Assembly (NCBI RefSeq): GCF_051132615.1
Contig: NZ_CP152375.1
Location: 1,674,001 to 1,738,000 of the forward strand
Reading direction: 5' to 3'
DNA length: 64,000 nucleotides
From: G051132615 sp051132615
GTDB lineage: Bacteria; Pseudomonadota; Gammaproteobacteria; Burkholderiales; Neisseriaceae
The position numbers and the translations under genes were made by a program. A model generated the notes under the pieces. It made no database searches. It had not been told where the DNA came from and saw nothing but the letters and a program-made list of their open reading frames with translations. This document shows, one piece after another, positions 16,122 to 24,171 of this stretch (position 1 is its first letter; every line of letters starts with the position of its first letter).

Positions 16122-17659
16122 AATTTGTTCCTAATTTTTTGCAAAGCGACAACATATTTAATGAGGTCGAATGGGTTGAATTTTTCAGGTAAAGGCATCA
16201 TCAAAGCCCAAAGTTCTGATGGGTGCAAATGGGTTAAACGGGTAATTTCTTCTCGTTGAGTATCTGTACTCATTGCTCTTATATTGGGAATGCGTTTTTG
16301 TAGTTTTGCCCAAATATCATCACGTAATTGTTCAATAATGGCATTTAAACCTGCATGACGCCTTAAAAATTCTCCTTGGGCATGAAAGTGATCTTTTAAT
16401 TGCCGTCTGGCAAGATTAAGTTCAGCCAAAATAGGACCTTGTCGATACATATGTTGCCAAATAAACAATAAGATAAAAAGGATGATACACACAAAAAGCT
16501 CGGGTGCATCGTTCAGTAACCATTTGAGGATACTTGGGGATTGTTTGGGGAAAAAGTCCAAGGCTTTATCTAATATCAATACCTTACTTTTGCCTTGACT
16601 TAAATAAGCTAACAGCATTGCATGATCAAATTGGGCAATACTGTTTTGATCTAAATTAGGTGCTTCCGGGTTTTTAAAGGCACCAGCTGCAGTTTGCGGT
16701 AGAACGGTGATGCTGCCTTTGCCATAAGCCAGACGAACAATTTGTGTTCCTAAGGCATTTTTACCCTCAAATATTGTTGGGTATTTACTGTGATTCAATA
16801 AAGCGCTTGCCGGTGTTCCATACCGATTTAATAATAAAGACAGATCAAAATGTTCTGGCAAGCGTATTTGGGTTAGATTGATTGAACAATTGATTAAATT
16901 TTCTCTCTCTTCTGTAATTTTTCGTGGTTCTTTACTTGTTGTATTTTCGTCAGTTGTTTGTTTCTTGAGTTCACTAATGGTCTGTTTTGCCCATACTTGT
17001 TTTGGTTTAATAGTGAAGTCTGGGTCAATTTTCATTTGTGCATTTAATCGGGCTTTCATGCTTTGAACACAAAGTGCTTTAGGCTTTTGCTGATCCAGAT
17101 CCTTTAATTTTTTTTGTAATAGCTGTTTTGCGACGCCCGCTTTTCTTAAACGCATAAAAGGATTGCTGCTTTTTTTTGACGGGGTTTCGTCTGATTGTTG
17201 CATAGTGACTGCTTGAATACCCAATTTATCGGTTAATGAGCTTTGAGATAATTCTTTCGCTGTTTTGTCATCAAGCTCATCATCATCAAAAAAAGAAAAG
17301 GAGTCTGTACCCAAATACCCTTTTTCCATAGTAATGAATAAATGATTTCCTTGATTGACCCAATTAAGGAGATCATCGTGTGATTTTTGTAAGCGTAAAT
17401 TTTGTTCAAAAATCATGAGCAGCTGATTTTTGTCTTCTGCTTTAGAGGCAAAAGAGCGCCAATTTGTGAGCACAGAAACCGATGATCCCAGTTTGGTCAA
17501 TATGGTTTGTGCAGCAAGATAGTCTTTGTTGATTAATTGTTCTTCTGAGCGTTGGTAATGGTTATAGGGTTCCTTAACCAAATTTGCTTTAATGTACCAA
17601 GCTACAGCAGCGATGATCAGTAATAAAACACCAATCAATACCAAAAGTGTTTTTCTCAT
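16118..17659 (-). CDS. DUF4350 domain membrane protein
   Basis: Protein of 513 residues. One N-terminal hydrophobic helix (about 4-20) precedes a DUF4350-type region, in which SQGKSKVLILDKALDFFP is visible. There is one more membrane helix at about 392-410. The cytosolic C-terminal part contains LIKYVVALQKIRNKL. A long hydrophilic, charged stretch (about 125-265) looks like a low-complexity insert. DUF4350 proteins occur in MoxR/DUF58/DUF4129 operons; their function is not known. It overlaps both neighbours by 4 nt. Confidence 0.82.
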   Translation of the reverse strand: MRKTLLVLIGVLLLIIAAVAWYIKANLVKEPYNHYQRSEEQLINKDYLAAQTILTKLGSSVSVLTNWRSFASKAEDKNQLLMIFEQNLRLQKSHDDLLNWVNQGNHLFITMEKGYLGTDSFSFFDDDELDDKTAKELSQSSLTDKLGIQAVTMQQSDETPSKKSSNPFMRLRKAGVAKQLLQKKLKDLDQQKPKALCVQSMKARLNAQMKIDPDFTIKPKQVWAKQTISELKKQTTDENTTSKEPRKITEERENLINCSINLTQIRLPEHFDLSLLLNRYGTPASALLNHSKYPTIFEGKNALGTQIVRLAYGKGSITVLPQTAAGAFKNPEAPNLDQNSIAQFDHAMLLAYLSQGKSKVLILDKALDFFPKQSPSILKWLLNDAPELFVCIILFILLFIWQHMYRQGPILAELNLARRQLKDHFHAQGEFLRRHAGLNAIIEQLRDDIWAKLQKRIPNIRAMSTDTQREEITRLTHLHPSELWALMMPLPEKFNPFDLIKYVVALQKIRNKL

Positions 17660-19200
17660 CTAGTGTTACCCCTTATTTGTTGCTCTTTTGGTAAAGAGTC
17701 CTCTTGGGGGAAATAGTGGCGGTATTGATCACAAAGAAGATGTTTTGCTTCTTTGGGGGGTAATTGGTGTCCGTAAGCCAAATTAACCCAGTGAGTAGTC
17801 AATAATTGCATATAAGGTTGTGTATTTGGTGCTGTTTGAGCTGCCAATGACAATACTTCGCCTTCAGTATGCCCGTTACGAAGAGGAGTATCATAATGGT
17901 GAATCAATTGGGATAAGCTGGCACGATATAATAGACTCAATGCAGCTCTTGGGTCTACATCAAATAGTTTGGCGGCCTCTTTACCCACATCATCAGGCAA
18001 ACTCTCAGGGGTAACATCCATGCCAAACATGACTTTAGGTGCAGTTTTATGGCGGCTTGTCATAGCAGCAAGCCATGTTGGGTCACGGAATAAATAATAA
18101 ACAATGGCACCTAGAGCAGCAGCCAAAACAATCCAGAAGATGATCCTAAAAATGTTTGCTAAAGGGCCAGATACATCTGTTTCTAGAGTGTTTTTACGAT
18201 GTTTTGGTGGTTTTGATGGGTCAAGCTGTTCTGTTTTTGTATCTTGTTTCCATGCCCATTTATAGTCTTCTTTAAAATGAGGGAAAGGGGCTTGATGAAC
18301 AACAGAGTCTTTAATCTGGGTAATTTTTTTTGTGTCAGGAGCAGGTTCTGCATAAGTTTTTGTTGCAGGGTATAGGCATAACGCCAAACTTAAACACACA
18401 ATCAATGATTGACCTAATCGTATGGCCATTCGTTTGAAGACTAATTCTACATCCCATGCTTCTAATTGACTTCGGGTATTCAGATAAATACTGAAGCCGC
18501 CTGCAACATAAATTGGCCCCCAGAAGGCTAAAATAAAGATATAAGCAAAATTGCTGATATGTGCCATGGTATTGAGTTCTTGTTCGCTGTATTCTTGAAA
18601 AAAACGAACCAAGGCTTCAATAGAGCGCAAAAATGAGGCATGGTCTTGCGCAAAAACACCCCAGCCGTTTGATTGACTAATCATCCATAAAAACGCACCC
18701 ACACCACAATATAAAATGAATTCAATATTGGCACTTAGAAGTGTGAAAAAAGGGGCGCCTGAACTTTGATGGTCAATAAGTTGACTTCTGTGACGATATT
18801 GTTGACCTTTTAACTCTTCTAATTGACGAATGGGTAAGTTAACTGTGCGATAAGGAGAAAATCTTCTCAAAGTTAAATCTGCAATAACGCGACGCTTAAA
18901 AATAAGCTTATATCCTTCTTTAACGCATGCTTTAAAAGGTGGTGCTGCTGAAAACACATTAATCGACAAGACATATAAGGTTGCGTATTCAAAAATAGGT
19001 TTAATCCACCAAATAAATAGAAAAGCCCAACTTGGCGATTGCCAAAATATGAGTGTGATTAATGCCACGAAGGGCAAGCTGATGGATAACCATAATAAGG
19101 CCAATTTAAGCCGTAAAGGGGCGACCATTCTAAAGCCTAAGTCAATGGCTTCCCAATGGGTACGAGGGCGAAAACGAATATTCGCTTCACTAAGCTTCAT
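17656..19200 (-). CDS. DUF4129 domain membrane protein
   Basis: Protein of 514 residues with several hydrophobic helices in the first half (about 30-60, 65-85, 155-175, 205-230, 265-280) and one more at about 345-365. A soluble C-terminal DUF4129 region with LFDVDPRAALSLLYRASLSQ follows, the segment usually fused to transglutaminase-like or MoxR-associated proteins. It overlaps the SpoIIM-like gene by 11 nt and DUF4350 by 4 nt. Its function is unknown; it is presumably a membrane component of the module. Confidence 0.83.
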   Translation of the reverse strand: MKLSEANIRFRPRTHWEAIDLGFRMVAPLRLKLALLWLSISLPFVALITLIFWQSPSWAFLFIWWIKPIFEYATLYVLSINVFSAAPPFKACVKEGYKLIFKRRVIADLTLRRFSPYRTVNLPIRQLEELKGQQYRHRSQLIDHQSSGAPFFTLLSANIEFILYCGVGAFLWMISQSNGWGVFAQDHASFLRSIEALVRFFQEYSEQELNTMAHISNFAYIFILAFWGPIYVAGGFSIYLNTRSQLEAWDVELVFKRMAIRLGQSLIVCLSLALCLYPATKTYAEPAPDTKKITQIKDSVVHQAPFPHFKEDYKWAWKQDTKTEQLDPSKPPKHRKNTLETDVSGPLANIFRIIFWIVLAAALGAIVYYLFRDPTWLAAMTSRHKTAPKVMFGMDVTPESLPDDVGKEAAKLFDVDPRAALSLLYRASLSQLIHHYDTPLRNGHTEGEVLSLAAQTAPNTQPYMQLLTTHWVNLAYGHQLPPKEAKHLLCDQYRHYFPQEDSLPKEQQIRGNTR

Positions 19201-20176
19201 GCCGTTTTCCCAATAAAATTAAATATAAATAGACCAGAACCCATAAGCAACCGCCAACAGAAAATTTAACCGCATAAGGTAAGCTGGTAATCGGTGACCA
19301 GAATCCTTCAATAATGGCTGCAATGAACAAAAATAAAAAGCCGCCACTCATGATTTGAATAATGGGCTTACCTTGCCTTTTAAATGCATCTAAACGTTTA
19401 TAAGGGCCTGGTTTGATCAGTATCCAGCCCATTTTGAGTCCAGCTGCGCCTGCCAGAACAATGCCTGTCAGTTCAAATGCACCATGAGCAATCACAAAGG
19501 AGAAAAAAGCAGTCGATACAGGAGTGCCAACCATTAAACCAAAAGTGCTGCCAATCATGATGCCATTAAAGAGTAATATATATATGGTGCCAACGGCCAG
19601 TGTGAGCCCTCCTGCAAACATTTGAAATGAAATACCAATATTATTCCAAACATAAAAGGCAAACATGCCCCAGTCATCCCCCAATGGTCGGTTTGTTCCT
19701 GTTTTCTGAGCATCCGCCATTTCTTGGTACATTTTAACAAATTGTGCCTGTTGTGCTTCAGGGTTGATATTGAGCATATCCTGTAACAACAATGGTGAAA
19801 AATAGGCGATAAGTGCAAATAGGATAAAAGGTCCATAGAAAAGTACATGTGCGCAAAGGACAAAACGCCATTGTTCTTTGATTACAGTTGGAAAATCCCT
19901 ACGGATAAAGGCCCATATATTGGCTAAAAAATGGGTTTTATGACGATAAAACTGGCGGTGAGCGCGTTCGGTTAACAGCTGTAAATACTCAACCAATGAA
20001 CTAGAGTAGGTACGAGATTGAGCCAGCGCTAGGTGATAACATAAACTGCGATAGTTTGCGGCAAACTGGGATTTTTCTTCAGAAGACAGTTTGTTTCCTG
20101 ACTCCATTTGGGTGATGGTGTGTGCAAACTCATACCAAAAAGGTTGATGTAAAGCTTCAAAAGTATTTTGTTTCAT
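19190..20176 (-). CDS. Stage II sporulation protein M-like (SpoIIM/DUF95) membrane protein
   Basis: Protein of 328 residues with a charged helical N-terminal half and about six membrane helices from residue 105 on. Family-like segments include NNIGISFQMFAGGLTLAVGT and SFVIAHGAFELTGIVLAGAAG, the glycine-rich, HGxxE-containing signature of SpoIIM/DUF95. In Bacillus, SpoIIM belongs to the DMP complex for engulfment, but this organism shows no sign of sporulation, so the role here must differ. It overlaps the RDD gene by 4 nt. Confidence 0.88.
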   Translation of the reverse strand: MKQNTFEALHQPFWYEFAHTITQMESGNKLSSEEKSQFAANYRSLCYHLALAQSRTYSSSLVEYLQLLTERAHRQFYRHKTHFLANIWAFIRRDFPTVIKEQWRFVLCAHVLFYGPFILFALIAYFSPLLLQDMLNINPEAQQAQFVKMYQEMADAQKTGTNRPLGDDWGMFAFYVWNNIGISFQMFAGGLTLAVGTIYILLFNGIMIGSTFGLMVGTPVSTAFFSFVIAHGAFELTGIVLAGAAGLKMGWILIKPGPYKRLDAFKRQGKPIIQIMSGGFLFLFIAAIIEGFWSPITSLPYAVKFSVGGCLWVLVYLYLILLGKRHEA

Positions 20177-20886
20177 TTTGAATGCTCTTCCTTATATTTT
20201 CCAGCAATATTTTGAGCAATGCCAAGAATAGTAGGCACTGCTTCTGCTGGCGTGACCCCAAGGGAGGGTGCAATAATCATGGCAACTTCTTGTTGCCTTT
20301 CTTGTGAGAGTTTTTCTGATCTTTCTGCGAAAGATAAAATGGCATATTGCTCTTCTTTGTTTAACACAACTGGGCTGGCAATAGCGGGTACAGGTTTAAT
20401 ATTAGGTCGTTCTTTTTCTTTGTTAACATAAACAACAATTGTACCCGCAACCAAATCACCTAAACGTTTTGAGTGCGGATGTACGGTACTGGCTATGATC
20501 CCAAAAGTATAAAAAACAGGTAAGGAGTCTGCTACCCTTAAAAGGTTACGTAAAAGTGAGGCAGAAAATTGTACTGGGGTGCCATCATCATTAACGACTC
20601 TTAACCCCATAAGCATTTTCCCTGGGGTTCTGCCTTGAAATCTGAGCTCAAACACCACAAAGTAAAGCCATAAACAAAAAAATAAATTAAGAATAATGAG
20701 TCCTATGCCAAAGCGACCTAAAAATACAAAAAAGTATGTTGAAATCAGAAACCAAACAATTCTAATCACAAAGTCAATAATAAATGCCACACAGCGAGGC
20801 AAAATGCCCGCTGGGCGAATGATAATATCAATGGCTTCAGGTGTTTCGACAACAATCTGAGTATCTAATTTATTTTGCGTATGCAT
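20173..20886 (-). CDS. RDD family membrane protein
   Basis: Protein of 237 residues with RDD-type helices in its first half: LPRCVAFIIDFVIRIVWF with the Arg/Asp pair near residues 30-39, then GRTPGKMLMGLRVVNDDG near residue 110 and SKRLGDLVAGTIVVY near 153. The last 80 residues are soluble. RDD proteins are small transporters or membrane accessory proteins. It is the first gene of the minus-strand operon. Its promoter must lie in the 421-nt spacer shared with secA. Confidence 0.9.
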   Translation of the reverse strand: MHTQNKLDTQIVVETPEAIDIIIRPAGILPRCVAFIIDFVIRIVWFLISTYFFVFLGRFGIGLIILNLFFCLWLYFVVFELRFQGRTPGKMLMGLRVVNDDGTPVQFSASLLRNLLRVADSLPVFYTFGIIASTVHPHSKRLGDLVAGTIVVYVNKEKERPNIKPVPAIASPVVLNKEEQYAILSFAERSEKLSQERQQEVAMIIAPSLGVTPAEAVPTILGIAQNIAGKYKEEHSK

Positions 20887-21307
20887 AGATTCTTTAGTGG
20901 TTTTTTATGGAAGCACAAATGATTGCTTGACGCGGTTGTCTGTAAAAGCCATAAAAATGTTAAAGTTATATCTTAAAAACGGATCATTATAAACAAAATC
21001 AGCCGTTGAAGGTAGGGCATATCATGAGGTTACTTCAAGAGCCAACAGAAAAAACAAATGGTTTCGAATAAGTATGCCGAAAATAAATAATTGTTAAATG
21101 AAAATATGCCCATATATAAGGAAGTGAACTTTTTTATCCAGCTTTATATAAAAGCGTTACTTTTGTATGTTTTTAGAAACAAGATTGTCTTCATATTGTG
21201 TGATTTAGGTGTAAGTTTTATCAAAACTACCGAATTAAACGCAATGTGTTAAAATTACGAATTAAATTTTTTCCGTGCCACAGTAAATAGGCCAGGGCCC
21301 ATATAAT
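20887..21307. promoter_or_regulatory. Divergent spacer between RDD operon and secA
   Basis: Stretch of 421 nt without a recognisable protein gene. On the plus strand TTGACG (20927-20932) and CATAAA (20950-20955) with a 17-nt spacer make a possible promoter, implying a leader of over 300 nt for secA. Inside that leader is a 15-codon ORF with a good ribosome site (21024-21071). Just before secA is the GC-rich palindromic GGGCCC (21295-21300). No promoter for the RDD operon could be chosen with confidence. Confidence 0.4.
21024..21071 (+). other. 15-codon ORF in the secA leader
   Basis: ATG 21024 is preceded by AGGTAGGG at about 8 nt and encodes MRLLQEPTEKTNGFE before TAA. Leader peptides upstream of secA (SecM in E. 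coli) monitor export, but those carry a signal sequence and an arrest motif, which this peptide lacks. It may be spurious. Confidence 0.25.
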
Positions 21308-24022
21308 ATGTTATCTAATTTTGTCAAAAAGATTTTCGGTAGTCGTAACGATAGACTTTTAAAGGAATATCGTAAAAGTGTTGTAAAAATTAATGCATTA
21401 GAGCCAGAGATCCAGGCCTTAAGCGATGAAGCATTACAGGCTAAAACGGCTGAGTTTAAAGAACGTTTGCAAAAAGGTGAAAGCTTAAATGATTTATTGC
21501 CAGAAGCTTTTGCCGTATGTCGTGAAGCCAGTTTACGTACCTTGAAAATGCGTCATTTTGATGTGCAGCTTATTGGTGGTATTGCTTTACATCAAGGCAA
21601 AATTGCTGAAATGCGTACTGGTGAGGGTAAAACTTTGGTCGCAACATTGGCTGTGTACTTAAATGCTTTAACTGGCGAAGGGGTACATGTGGTCACAGTA
21701 AATGATTACTTGGCTAAACGCGATGCTGCAACCATGGCTCCTTTATATGAATTTTTAGGTTTAAGTGTGGGGGTTAACTTAAGCCAGATGCCTTCTGAGT
21801 TAAAACAGGAGGCGTATGCTTCTGATATTACCTATGGTACCAATAATGAGTTTGGGTTTGATTATTTACGCGACAATATGGTGTTTTCTTTAGAAGAAAA
21901 AGTACAAAGAAAATTGAATTTTGCCGTTGTGGATGAGGTTGACTCGATTTTAATTGATGAAGCACGTACGCCATTGATTATTTCAGGTGCCGCGGAAGAC
22001 AGTGTTGAAGTTTATAAAATCATGAATGTTGTGCCCCCTCGTTTAGTGGCACAAAAAACAGAAGATGGTGAAGGTGATTATTGGGTTGATGAAAAAGCGC
22101 ACACTGTTGTATTAAGTGAGCAGGGGCATGAAAAAGCCGAGCAAATTCTTGCAGAAATGGGGTTGTTGGCTGAAGGCGATAGCTTATATTCAGCAACCAA
22201 TATTTCATTGATGCATCATTTGATGGCGGCTTTACGTGCGCATAGTTTATTCTTTTTAGATCAGCACTATGTGGTTCAAGATGACGAAATTGTGATTGTC
22301 GATGAGTTTACTGGCCGCTTAATGGCTGGACGTCGTTGGTCTGATGGTTTACATCAAGCAGTCGAAGCCAAAGAGGGGGTTGAAATCAAAAAAGAGAACC
22401 AAACTCTGGCTTCCATTACCTTCCAAAATTATTTCAGATTATATGGCAAGTTGTCTGGTATGACAGGTACGGCAGACACTGAAGCTTATGAGTTTCAGAG
22501 TATTTATGCTTTGGAAACGGTTATTATCCCAACCAATCGTCCAAGTCAACGTAAAGACATGAATGACCAGATTTACCGTACGATGGCGGAAAAATTTTAT
22601 GCTGTGGTTGCAGACATTAAAGAGCGCCATGCAAAAGGACAGCCCATTTTAGTGGGCACCACCAGTATTGAAAATTCAGAGCTCATTTCTAAATTATTAA
22701 AAGCAGAAGGTCTGTTTCATAATGTGCTCAATGCCAAAGAGCACGAGCGTGAAGCTGATATTATTGCGCAAGCTGGCCGTTTGGGCATGATTACGGTTGC
22801 CACTAATATGGCTGGGCGTGGTACAGATATTGTATTGGGTGGTAATATTAGTTTGCCATTACAAGCAATTGAAGATAATGAAGAAATACCCAGAGTTGAA
22901 CGTGTTTCTCAGATGGAAAAATTAAGACAGGACTGGGAAGAGGAACACCAAAAAGTTTTAGAAGCGGGTGGTTTGCATATTGTTGGTACAGAGCGCCATG
23001 AAAGTCGTCGTATTGACAATCAGTTGCGTGGTCGTGCTGGCCGTCAAGGTGATCCAGGTTCCAGCCGTTTTTACTTGTCTTTTGAAGATTCTTTATTACG
23101 ATTATTTGCTCTTGATCGAGCTGCGGCAATTTTAGACCGATTGTCTTCTGGTTCTGGCGAACCAATTGAACATAAGCTTTTAACCAGACAAATAGAAGGT
23201 GCACAAAGAAAAGTAGAAGGGCGCAACTTTGATATTCGTAAGCAACTGCTTGAGTATGATGATGTTGCTAATGACCAGCGTAAGGTTATTTATCAGTTAC
23301 GTAATGATATTTTAGACAGTGATCAGGTCAGCGATGTGGTCAAAGACATGCGCCTTGATGTGGTCAGTGATCTGGTGGATGTGTATATGCCACCTGATTC
23401 TATGGAAGAGCAATGGGATTTAGAGTCCTTAGAAAAAGTATTACACGCTGATTTTAATTTCCCTGTGCCTGTGCGTGAATGGTTAGAAAAAGAGCCTTCT
23501 TTAGAAAATGCTCAAGTCAAAGAACGTTTGCTCAAAGCAATTGAAGATGATTATGCTCATAAAATTGATGTTGTTTCTGAAGAGGGTATGCGCCAGTTTG
23601 AACGCAGCATATTGCTTCAAATTATGGATACACATTGGCGTGAACATTTGGCGGCTATGGATCACTTGCGCCAAGGTATTCATTTACGTAGTTATGGACA
23701 GAAAAATCCTAAACAAGAGTATAAGAGAGAGTCATTCCAGTTATTCCGTGACATGATTGAAAATGTGAAACGTAATGTGGTGACTGTATTGATTTCTGTT
23801 CAAATTCAAGAAGAAGCACCTGATATTGAACAAGAAGCTGTGACACCATTACTTGAAGAACATGCTCAAGCAGCCGCAGCAATGAGCATTGATCAATTAC
23901 CAGAAGGTGCTGATTTAAGCCCAGAAGCTTTGGCTGAACAGGGTATCTTTATTGGTCGAAATGATCCATGTCCTTGTGGTAGTGGTAAAAAATACAAACA
24001 ATGTCATGGCAAAATTGCTTAA
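21308..24022 (+). CDS. secA: Preprotein translocase ATPase SecA
   Basis: Motor ATPase of 904 residues that drives proteins through SecYEG. Walker A is MRTGEGKTLVA (GEGKT at 105-109); the DEVDSILIDEART segment follows near 207. Motif VI lies in the LRGRAGRQGDPGSSRF region. The C-terminal linker ends in the zinc-binding SecB-interaction motif with CPCGSGKKYKQCHG (three Cys, one His), so SecB-dependent export is likely. Length is typical. The gene is alone between the RDD operon and pilY1, with its own terminator. Confidence 0.98.
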   Translation: MLSNFVKKIFGSRNDRLLKEYRKSVVKINALEPEIQALSDEALQAKTAEFKERLQKGESLNDLLPEAFAVCREASLRTLKMRHFDVQLIGGIALHQGKIAEMRTGEGKTLVATLAVYLNALTGEGVHVVTVNDYLAKRDAATMAPLYEFLGLSVGVNLSQMPSELKQEAYASDITYGTNNEFGFDYLRDNMVFSLEEKVQRKLNFAVVDEVDSILIDEARTPLIISGAAEDSVEVYKIMNVVPPRLVAQKTEDGEGDYWVDEKAHTVVLSEQGHEKAEQILAEMGLLAEGDSLYSATNISLMHHLMAALRAHSLFFLDQHYVVQDDEIVIVDEFTGRLMAGRRWSDGLHQAVEAKEGVEIKKENQTLASITFQNYFRLYGKLSGMTGTADTEAYEFQSIYALETVIIPTNRPSQRKDMNDQIYRTMAEKFYAVVADIKERHAKGQPILVGTTSIENSELISKLLKAEGLFHNVLNAKEHEREADIIAQAGRLGMITVATNMAGRGTDIVLGGNISLPLQAIEDNEEIPRVERVSQMEKLRQDWEEEHQKVLEAGGLHIVGTERHESRRIDNQLRGRAGRQGDPGSSRFYLSFEDSLLRLFALDRAAAILDRLSSGSGEPIEHKLLTRQIEGAQRKVEGRNFDIRKQLLEYDDVANDQRKVIYQLRNDILDSDQVSDVVKDMRLDVVSDLVDVYMPPDSMEEQWDLESLEKVLHADFNFPVPVREWLEKEPSLENAQVKERLLKAIEDDYAHKIDVVSEEGMRQFERSILLQIMDTHWREHLAAMDHLRQGIHLRSYGQKNPKQEYKRESFQLFRDMIENVKRNVVTVLISVQIQEEAPDIEQEAVTPLLEEHAQAAAAMSIDQLPEGADLSPEALAEQGIFIGRNDPCPCGSGKKYKQCHGKIA

Positions 24023-24044
24023 AGCTACGTTGGATAAATGAAAC

Positions 24045-24074
24045 AAAAAGCCAGAATATATTTCTGGCTTTTTT
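24045..24074 (+). terminator. Intrinsic terminator after secA
   Basis: AAAAAGCCAGAAA and TTTCTGGCTTTTT arms around TATA; 22 nt after the stop codon. Confidence 0.93.
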
Positions 24075-24111
24075 ATTGCGACCTTGTTATATAAAATATT
24101 AGGTTTATTGC

Positions 24112-24126
24112 CTATAGTAAGAAAAT
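24112..24126. repeat. Copy 1 of a 15-bp direct repeat flanking the pilY1 pair
   Basis: CTATAGTAAGAAAAT; the same 15 bases occur at 31537-31551 on the same strand. The two copies bracket the pilY1 genes. A chance match of this length is possible in 64 kb of AT-rich DNA. Confidence 0.4.
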
Positions 24127-24155
24127 CCCCTTAAATAATTGGTTTATTTAAGGGG
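24118..24155 (-). terminator. Terminator-like hairpin after first pilY1 gene
   Basis: Perfect 12-bp arms CCCCTTAAATAA/TTATTTAAGGGG with a 5-nt loop. On the minus strand it is followed by ATTTTCTTAC, a moderate T-run. It begins 17 nt after the gene's stop codon. Confidence 0.65.
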
Positions 24156-24171
24156 GTAAATGATTTATTTT

